This document shows, in pieces, positions 28,041 through 33,877 of a stretch of 37,989 nt of DNA. The notes below the pieces were generated by a model that saw only the letters and a list, made by a program, of their open reading frames with translations, had not been told where the DNA came from and searched no databases. A program made the translations under genes and the position numbers. The stretch covers positions 93,778 to 131,766 of the forward strand of contig JACPOI010000004.1 in NCBI GenBank assembly GCA_016185015.1. The letters run 5' to 3'. Numbering within the stretch: position 1 is the first letter of the stretch; each line of letters opens with the position of its first letter. This DNA is from Burkholderiales bacterium (lineage in GTDB: Bacteria; Pseudomonadota; Gammaproteobacteria; Burkholderiales; Burkholderiaceae_C).

Positions 28041-28742
28041 CTAGTGCACCGAAGCCGGTGTGGAGGGCTGCGCGCCGACATTGCGCTGCAGGATGTTGGA
28101 GAACTCTTCGATGAAGGTCTCCAGCATGATGGCCACACGGTCGATCTCGCGCGCGAAGCGGTTGTAGGCCACCACGGCAGGGATGGCCGCGAACAGGCCG
28201 ATAGCAGTGGCCACCAGGGCTTCAGCAATGCCGGGGGCCACGGTGGCCAGCGTCACCTGCTGCAGCGAGGCCAGGCCGGTGAAGGCGTGCATGATGCCCC
28301 AGACCGTGCCGAACAGGCCCACGTAGGGCGAGACCGAGCCGACCGAGGCCAGGAAGGAGAGGTTGGTTTCCACCACGTCCATCTCGCGCTGGAAGTTGGC
28401 GCGCATGGCGCGGCGGGCGCCGTCGAGCAGGGTGCCGGCGTCGGTGATGCGGCGTTCGCGCAGCTTCTGGTACTCGCGCAGGCCGCTGACGAAGATGCGT
28501 TCCATGGGGCCGCTGGCATGGCCCTTCTGGGCGGCCGTGGCGTAGAGGGTGTTGAGGTTGGCGCCGGACCAGAAGTCGCGCTCGAATTGCTCGTTGAGTT
28601 CGCGCACGCGCCGCAGCGAGAAGAGCTTGCTGAAGATGGCGGCCCAGCTGGTGATGGATACCAGCACCAGCAGCAGCATCACGGCCTGCACGACCCAGCT
28701 GGCGTGCAGCACGAGTTGGATGATGGAAAGGTCTTGGCTCAT
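28041..28742 (-). CDS. tolQ: Tol-Pal system protein TolQ
   Basis: A 233-residue MotA/TolQ/ExbB channel protein with three predicted membrane helices, including the conserved VGSVSPYVGLFGTVWGIMHAF segment and the late PGIAEALVATAIGLFAAIPAVVAYN helix pair. It is the proton-channel stator of the Tol motor. The start overlaps the ybgC stop (ATGA at 28739-28742), so its translation was originally coupled to ybgC. Because ybgC has lost its 5' end and normal promoter, transcription of the tol genes must now start elsewhere. Confidence 0.93.
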   Translation of the reverse strand: MSQDLSIIQLVLHASWVVQAVMLLLVLVSITSWAAIFSKLFSLRRVRELNEQFERDFWSGANLNTLYATAAQKGHASGPMERIFVSGLREYQKLRERRITDAGTLLDGARRAMRANFQREMDVVETNLSFLASVGSVSPYVGLFGTVWGIMHAFTGLASLQQVTLATVAPGIAEALVATAIGLFAAIPAVVAYNRFAREIDRVAIMLETFIEEFSNILQRNVGAQPSTPASVH

Positions 28743-29101
28743 TGAAGTGTTTCCAGAATGCTGCCGGGGATTCTTTCAGGTTTCATGCTGGCTGCGGACA
28801 CCCAGCCGATGCGGATGCTGCCTTCGCACAACAGTTCAGGCTCGCCCCCCGTCTTGCGCCAAGCCTGCTGCGCAATTGTGAGGGATGCGCGACCGCTTTC
28901 CTGGAGCCGGGCTGTAACCAATAGTTCGTCGTCCAGCCGCGCGGGACGGTGGTATTTGACGGCGGTTTCGCTGACCACGAACATGCCGCCGGTCTGCTCG
29001 CGCAGGGCCTGCTGGCCGATGCCCAGCGAACGCAGCCATTCGGTGCGGGCGCGTTCGAAGAACTTGAGGTAGTTGGCGTAGAAGACGATGCCGCCGGCAT
29101 C
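28739..29101 (-). pseudogene. ybgC: ybgC (Tol-Pal-associated acyl-CoA thioesterase), 5' end replaced
   Basis: From Asp at 29101-29099 onward the protein is a clear hotdog-fold YbgC: DAGGIVFYANYLKFFERART, then GGMFVVSETAVKYHRPARLDD. Intact homologues have about 17 more residues ending in YxEDTDAGG; here the codons before DAGG read RRYV and belong to foreign, lower-GC sequence. The frame can be extended only to a TTG at 29155 without a good ribosome site. The catalytic Asp is retained, so residual function cannot be excluded, but the gene is best read as truncated at the island junction. Confidence 0.8.
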
Positions 29102-29432
29102 TACGTACCGGCGTAGTGATATGCCATGGACAGGGGGAAAAGTCTTAAAAAACAATGGCTTGAAGAGATATCGGTTTGTCCATAGGAGGCTCGATTTTTC
29201 GCATATTTCTGAAGATTGCTGTCCATACCAATGGATGGAAGCGTTAGTTATGGGTGCATCCCCGCGGCACTCTGGGTATCCAACTTTGCGGGGGCGTTTT
29301 CGCCAATTCTGCCCGAGACGCTGCGATCATTTCAAGCGATGGGTTGGGTGCTATGTCCGAGGTCGATTCAATGTCCTCGACAGCTCATGAGCCCGTCCTA
29401 GAGTAAGTGATGAAAGTCGGCCTGGCACTCGG
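29102..29432. other. Island edge: 331 bp without a recognised gene
   Basis: This is the first foreign sequence beyond the ybgC break. I see no credible gene. A small inverted repeat CTACG/CGTAG (29101-29105 with 29112-29116) sits exactly at the junction, and the word TGTCCAT occurs three times within 100 bp: minus strand about 29126-29132, plus strand 29177-29183 and 29220-29226. Open frames across it lack ribosome sites and family resemblance. Confidence 0.5.
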
Positions 29433-29702
29433 CTAGGACTTCGCGGGATGACGCGTTGCACGTTTGTAGCGTTTCGCTATGCCAGCGACAAGCGCCTCAA
29501 CATCGACTTCAAGTGCTTTTGCAAGGCGAAAGAGGGCCGCAGTAGACGGCTGAGTGCTTGCAACCTCCAGTCTCGCTATGAATGACCGGTGAACGCTAGC
29601 CCTATGCGCCAGTTCCTCTTGGCTGATCTTCAGGTGGCTACGGCGCGATTTTATTTCGGCTGCAATCGCAGCAATGACCAAAGTATCTGGGGGTTCGCGC
29701 AT
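29433..29702 (-). CDS. XRE-family helix-turn-helix regulator
   Basis: An 89-residue Cro/C1-type DNA-binding protein. The helix-turn-helix covers about residues 14-70: KISQEELAHRASVHRSFIARLE, then PSTAALFRLAKALEVDVEALV. The C-terminus is short and basic. Starts at ATG 29702. It is divergent from the 146-residue gene, and a pair of CATTTATG repeats lies in the gap between them. Small XRE proteins of this size commonly control restriction, toxin-antitoxin or island genes; here the targets are unknown. Confidence 0.85.
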   Translation of the reverse strand: MREPPDTLVIAAIAAEIKSRRSHLKISQEELAHRASVHRSFIARLEVASTQPSTAALFRLAKALEVDVEALVAGIAKRYKRATRHPAKS

Positions 29703-29727
29703 CCCTAAGACTTTGCTTTGGCCGACT

Positions 29728-29749
29728 CATTTATGCACCCGCATTTATG
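29728..29749. promoter_or_regulatory. Direct repeat CATTTATG x2, candidate XRE operator
   Basis: CATTTATG occurs at 29728-29735 and 29742-29749 (14-bp pitch) in the intergenic region between the XRE gene and the divergent small gene. The position suits an autoregulatory operator; no promoter elements of strong consensus were seen. Confidence 0.35.
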
Positions 29750-29827
29750 GTACAAAATGAACTGGGCCTCCTGCTCCTTTGAAATCAGGAGAGCGGCTTA
29801 CCTATTCAATATTTGTAGGAAATGGAC

Positions 29828-30268
29828 ATGGAACTACGTGCTCTTCGACCAAGCAGGGGGTCAAATGTTGTCGATTTGAAGTCCCGATTTGCTAACAAGG
29901 AATGGATGGCCTTGCTGCCACCGGCGCTCCCTGACTCTCTCCTGCTACTCCTAGCGAACGATTTTCGAGTCGTAGAAGTAATTGGCTCGCTAGATATGGT
30001 CGAGCCAGAACCGAAACCGGAACCGAAACATACCGAGTCTCTAGCTGTAGCCCTTTACATTGTGATGAGCCTGCTTCACAGGCTTCCAAATCGCCAGCAA
30101 ACAGGCAACGAACTGAGCATTCCAGAGAGTGGCGTCTTTCATGCAATCAAGCTCTACCAGTTAGGTCTTGAGCGGGAAATTGTGAGCCGGATCACAGGAC
30201 TGGCTGCAGAATTTCCTGCCGAAAGACTTGCCACTGAGCTATTGGCATGTCTTGAAAAGGATGTGTAG
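29828..30268 (+). CDS. Uncharacterised protein, divergent from the XRE regulator
   Basis: A 146-residue protein I cannot assign to a family. It is helix-rich and mildly acidic in the middle (a Pro/Glu/Lys stretch EPEPKPEPK around residue 60), with no signal peptide or metal motif. I prefer the ATG at 29828 (MELRALRPSRG), since the AGGA at 29817-29820 then has a 7-nt spacing; the ATG at 29822 would be only one base away. Its GC content is lower than that of the chromosomal genes to the left. The XRE, this gene, the 115-residue gene and the phosphoesterase gene form a compact cluster. Confidence 0.6.
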   Translation: MELRALRPSRGSNVVDLKSRFANKEWMALLPPALPDSLLLLLANDFRVVEVIGSLDMVEPEPKPEPKHTESLAVALYIVMSLLHRLPNRQQTGNELSIPESGVFHAIKLYQLGLEREIVSRITGLAAEFPAERLATELLACLEKDV

Positions 30269-30471
30269 CGCTATTCGGGTTGTTAGCGATGCGGCGTATT
30301 GAGCTTGAGTGCAGACGCTTTGAAATTGAGCGGAAAGTGCCTAGAGAACGAACCTTCGGGCTGCGACCGCACTGACCTTGATGTCGACAGCGCTACGCCG
30401 TGGCACCGCATTGAATGACTAAAGTCTTCCTCATTTCCATTCCACCGCAAGTCGTCTTTTTTAAATGAACT

Positions 30472-30819
30472 ATGAGCAACAATGAAACAAAAGGAGTTCC
30501 ACAGGACTTTCCCCGCGGCTTCAATGCGGCAAGTGTTCCTGGTACGCAGCTCAAGTTCCTCGCCCGAAAAATTGGCGGCCGCTTTGTGGTCGGACTAACC
30601 GAAGACGAGCTGTACGAGCGCTGGGCATTTTGCGAAGACTTGTCTCAGCAGCTTGCAGCACGGACGCTACGCAAGCAGGCGGCTGGTCTCATCTCCGATC
30701 TTGAGACTTTTTACAAGGAAACAGAGCGCAGGGTTCGGGGCCAAGGATGGAGCCTCAGTGAAGATGAGGTGCAATGGCTGATGAAGCGCACGCGTTTGCT
30801 GGCTGATGAGCCTCAATAG
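30472..30819 (+). CDS. Uncharacterised 115-residue protein upstream of the phosphoesterase
   Basis: A 115-residue, probably cytoplasmic protein with no recognised domain. Readable features are a conserved-looking core FLARKIGGRFVVGLTEDELY, RWAFCEDLSQQLAART, and a C-terminal helix ending in WLMKRTRLLAD. It follows a 203-bp gap without recognised genes and precedes the metallophosphoesterase by 121 bp on the same strand. The ribosome site is weak. Its role may be as a partner of the phosphoesterase, but this is only from position. Confidence 0.55.
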   Translation: MSNNETKGVPQDFPRGFNAASVPGTQLKFLARKIGGRFVVGLTEDELYERWAFCEDLSQQLAARTLRKQAAGLISDLETFYKETERRVRGQGWSLSEDEVQWLMKRTRLLADEPQ

Positions 30820-30940
30820 ATTGCGCCGCAAACTCACACTGGAGCGCCTGGTCAAGATTGCTGCGCAGCATGCCTACTCAAAATGTGATCGGTCTTCACC
30901 GTTAAGTCGACCAAGGTTTTGAAGTAGTTGCTAAGAAGAT

Positions 30941-31705
30941 ATGACCACCACCAGAATCGCCGAGTTTGACCACGACCGCTCCGACGTCCTGCGCCGGATA
31001 TGGTTCGTGGGTGACGTTCACGGTGAGTTTAGGTACCTCGCTCAGACACTGCTGCAAGCCCAGCTGCGGCCGCAATGGATCGTCTTTGCAGGCGACATCG
31101 ACATCGACCACAAGCCTCTCAGGGAGATCTTGGAGCCCGTACGTCGATTCGATCCCGATTTGGGGATCGCATTCATCCATGGCAACCACGATGCCGACAG
31201 CCACGAGAGCTGGGAGATGCTTCACGACGCCGGCGAAGCCGTGGCATTGCATGGCCAGGTTGTGAATCTCGCCGGGATCCTGGTGGCTGGTCTGGGTGGT
31301 CACTTCATCCAGGATATCTGGATGCCACCGGGCGCGCCAACTTATGCCTCCAAGCAGGCAGCCATGAGCCGAGGACCGTTTCAATACCGTGGCGACCACC
31401 GACCTTCACCCGAGTACGACGCGGCCATCTACCCGGACGACCTGGATAACCTCGCGAGAAGACGTGCGGACGTCCTTGTGACGCACGAGGCTCCAAGCTG
31501 CCACCCTCGCGGCTTTCAGGTGCTAGATGGACTGGCACGTAGCCTGAACGTGGTCAGGAGCTTTCACGGACATCACCATGATGATAAGACAGCCGAATAT
31601 GCCAAGCATCGGAGTCGCCTTGGGTTCGATGCTGTCGGCCTTCGCTATTGTCAGATCAAGAACGGTCTGGGTGAGGAGGTCTTCGAGGGAGTACAAGGAT
31701 GGTGA
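30941..31705 (+). CDS. Calcineurin-like metallophosphoesterase
   Basis: A 254-residue calcineurin-like phosphoesterase. The metal-site motifs appear in order: GDVHG (DxH), FAGDID (GDxxD-like), IHGNHDAD (GNHD), VTHEAPS and FHGHHHDD (GHxH). All five are intact, so an active di-metal enzyme is likely. Possible substrates include phosphodiesters, nucleotides or phosphoproteins. It is encoded on the island just before the Tn21-type element, in a cluster with an XRE regulator and two unassigned proteins. Its stop is 127 bp before the left inverted repeat. Confidence 0.8.
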   Translation: MTTTRIAEFDHDRSDVLRRIWFVGDVHGEFRYLAQTLLQAQLRPQWIVFAGDIDIDHKPLREILEPVRRFDPDLGIAFIHGNHDADSHESWEMLHDAGEAVALHGQVVNLAGILVAGLGGHFIQDIWMPPGAPTYASKQAAMSRGPFQYRGDHRPSPEYDAAIYPDDLDNLARRRADVLVTHEAPSCHPRGFQVLDGLARSLNVVRSFHGHHHDDKTAEYAKHRSRLGFDAVGLRYCQIKNGLGEEVFEGVQGW

Positions 31706-31771
31706 GCTTTGTCGCTTATGGCCGTCGCTGCTCCATTTCCTGCAATCGACATGCGGCGATTGGCGATTGGT

Positions 31772-32671
31772 TCATGCTCCGCGTGACTTACTTCTCGGCG
31801 CGGACGAGGAGAAGTGAGCAAACAAGGACATAGGGGTCGCCTCAGAAAACGGAAAATAAAGCACGCTAAGCAGGTTGCAGCGGTCGTACGGCCTGAACTT
31901 GCCAGCGCCGGTCTTGGTGTTGCTGCGCCAGAGGTAATCACCGGTCAGATTGATGTGCTCCCAGCCCAGCGGCGACAAGTATCGCAACAGCGCGTCATCG
32001 ACCGCATGGCCGTTGCCACGCAGTCCGTGTGCCGCCCGCTCAAGGTAGACCGTGTTCCACAACACGACGGCCGCCGTCACCAAGTTGAGGCCGCTGGCCC
32101 GGTAGCGCTGCTGCTCGAAGCTGCGGTCGCGGATTTCGCCCAAGCGGTTGATGAACACGGCACGGGCCAGCGCGTTGCGCGCCTCGCCCTTGTTCAGTCC
32201 GGCATGGACGCGGCGGCGCAGTTCGACGCCCTGCAGCCAGTCTAGGATGAACAGCGTGCGCTCGATGCGCCCCAGCTCGCGCAGCGCCACGGCCAAGCCG
32301 TTCTGGCGCGGGTAGCTGCCGAGCTTGCGCAACATCAGCGAGGCCGTCACCGTGCCCTGCTTGATCGAGGTAGCCAGGCGCAGGATTTCGTCCCAATGGG
32401 TGACGAACTCGATTCGTACACCGCGCTTGGTGAGCTTCTGAACCAGGCGGCGCAAGTCATCGAGGTTGCGCGCCAGACGACCCATGCTATGCACCACCAC
32501 GGTGTCGCCTTCGCGAACGAAGGTGAGCAGCGCATCAAGTTCCGGCCGCTGGGTGTCTTTGCCCGATGCCTTGTCGGTGAACACCTTGTCCACCTGAGCC
32601 TGCTCAAGTTGGCGATCTGGGTTCTGGTCGAAGCTGCTGACCCGCACGTACCCGATGCGTTGACCTTTCAA
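31772..32671 (-). pseudogene. tnpR-tnpA in-frame deletion fusion (resolvase N-terminus joined to transposase C-terminus)
   Basis: A 299-residue frame starting at TTG 32671 behind a perfect AGGAGG site. Residues 1-89 are serine resolvase TnpR ([14 protein letters not shown] with catalytic Ser, then [11 protein letters not shown]). From about residue 90, [20 protein letters not shown] onward is the end of Tn3-family TnpA ([32 protein letters not shown]). The resolvase C-terminal DNA-binding part and most of the transposase, including the early acidic catalytic residues, are missing. The frame has lost the normal TnpA stop and runs through the inverted repeat to 31772. Neither activity is expected. 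Confidence 0.88.
31833..31870 (+). repeat. Terminal inverted repeat of the Tn21-type element (left)
   Basis: A 38-bp repeat starting GGGGTCGCC and ending CACGCTAAG, identical in reverse complement to 36824-36861. The fused transposase frame reads through it out of the element. Confidence 0.95.
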
Positions 32672-32800
32672 GGCTGCCTCCTGCGCAAATGTGTCAGGAA
32701 AGAATTTGTAAGCCTGCACTCCATGTGTCAATTAATATCCAATATCACTCTATCCTGACGCATTTAGGTCAATGGACTTGACGCCAAGTTAGGGTATAGC
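32672..32800. promoter_or_regulatory. Probable res region upstream of tnpR
   Basis: 129 bp without genes between the tnpR start and the pbrC end. It is AT-rich in its first half and occupies the position of the resolution site in Tn21-type elements. Individual resolvase-binding subsites were not resolved by eye. Confidence 0.35.
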
Positions 32801-33877
32801 TCAACCTGACTTTGTTTCGGGCTTGACTAGCCTGGTCTGATACAAGTTAGCGGTGATCAGGCAGACTGCGCCTGCGGAAATGACCACGTCGGCCAAGTTG
32901 AATGCGGGCCAATGCGCGCCTTTCCAATGGAAGTCGAGAAAATCCACGACCTGCCCGCGCAATAGGCGATCAGCGACGTTTCCTAGCGCACCGCCGAGGA
33001 TCAGGCTGTATCCCAGCGCTTCAAAGCTTGGCAATCGCTGTTTCAGCATGCGCACCAGCCAAGCCGAGACCGCCAAACCAAGGGCGATGAAGAAATAGCG
33101 TTGCCAACCGCCCGCGCTTGCCAGAAAGCTGAATGCAGCCCCCGGGTTCAGTACATGGACGAAATTGAAGAATGGCGTGACTTCGACCTGTTCGCCATAG
33201 GCATACGTGCGGACGACGGCGAGCTTTGCGAACTGGTCGGCCATGAAGGCGCAAACGGCCACCACGTACCAGGCCAAGGCCGACGTGTGGCGAGCCGCCT
33301 GCCATGCGGGAGCAACAAGCGGTATCAGCCGTCCGGCGAGAACAGTGCTGCCCAATCCTAGGCACCAGCCCGCTAGCACATCAGCCGGGAAGTGCATTCC
33401 AGCAGCAATGCGCGACCATCCGACCAAGACGGCATAAAGCACCAAGCCGACGCGGCCACGGCGACCCACCAAAGCCCAAAGCGCGCCGACAACTAACGCC
33501 GAATAGGTAGCATGCCCGCTGGGCAGGCTGTAGTGCCGCTCGCTCGCGCCGATGACGCGCACCAACTCGCCGAGAACGGCGGGCGGGCGCGGGAAGTCGA
33601 GCCACAGCTTCAAGACAGTGGCGGCCAGAAAGGCCAGCAGGAAAGCGGTACCAAAAACAATGAGCCGATGCCGAACTGCATCAGCGCAACTTGGATTGGT
33701 TGCTGACTTCGACCACCACCACAGACCCAGTAGCATCAAGGGCGCTGTCCAGTAATTGCCCACCAGGCTGAAAAACCACGCAAGCGGCCCCAGCGTGGCA
33801 GGCGTCCCGGCATTGATGGCCTGGAACAACGCGACGTTCAGACCATACCAGTCATAGAGAATGAATTTCCAGTTCAT
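32801..33877 (-). CDS. pbrC: Fused PAP2 phosphatase / lipoprotein signal peptidase (PbrB-PbrC)
   Basis: A 358-residue polytopic membrane protein joining two enzymes. Residues 1-190 are a PAP2/undecaprenyl-pyrophosphatase domain with Lys90 to Arg-Pro97, PSGH (119-122) and SRIAAGMHFPAD (155-166). Residues ~200-350 are a signal peptidase II (LspA) domain with DQFAKL (Asp214), GNVADR (Asp303) and FNLAD (Asp330). In lead resistance the phosphatase is thought to release phosphate that precipitates exported Pb(II). The true start is ATG 33877, overlapping the pbrA stop (ATGA); the open frame to 33949 is only a shadow. This fused form is known from Cupriavidus metallidurans pbr. Confidence 0.88.
   Translation of the reverse strand: MNWKFILYDWYGLNVALFQAINAGTPATLGPLAWFFSLVGNYWTAPLMLLGLWWWSKSATNPSCADAVRHRLIVFGTAFLLAFLAATVLKLWLDFPRPPAVLGELVRVIGASERHYSLPSGHATYSALVVGALWALVGRRGRVGLVLYAVLVGWSRIAAGMHFPADVLAGWCLGLGSTVLAGRLIPLVAPAWQAARHTSALAWYVVAVCAFMADQFAKLAVVRTYAYGEQVEVTPFFNFVHVLNPGAAFSFLASAGGWQRYFFIALGLAVSAWLVRMLKQRLPSFEALGYSLILGGALGNVADRLLRGQVVDFLDFHWKGAHWPAFNLADVVISAGAVCLITANLYQTRLVKPETKSG

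Noticed and set aside
29088..29390. Plus-strand 100-residue frame over the ybgC break
   Set aside because: It begins inside the antisense of ybgC, crosses the chromosomal/foreign junction and shows no recognisable domain.
30269..30471. Possible integron attC-like site after the 146-residue gene
   Set aside because: The CGCTA/TAGCG pairing is short, and the needed GTTRRRY core is not matched.
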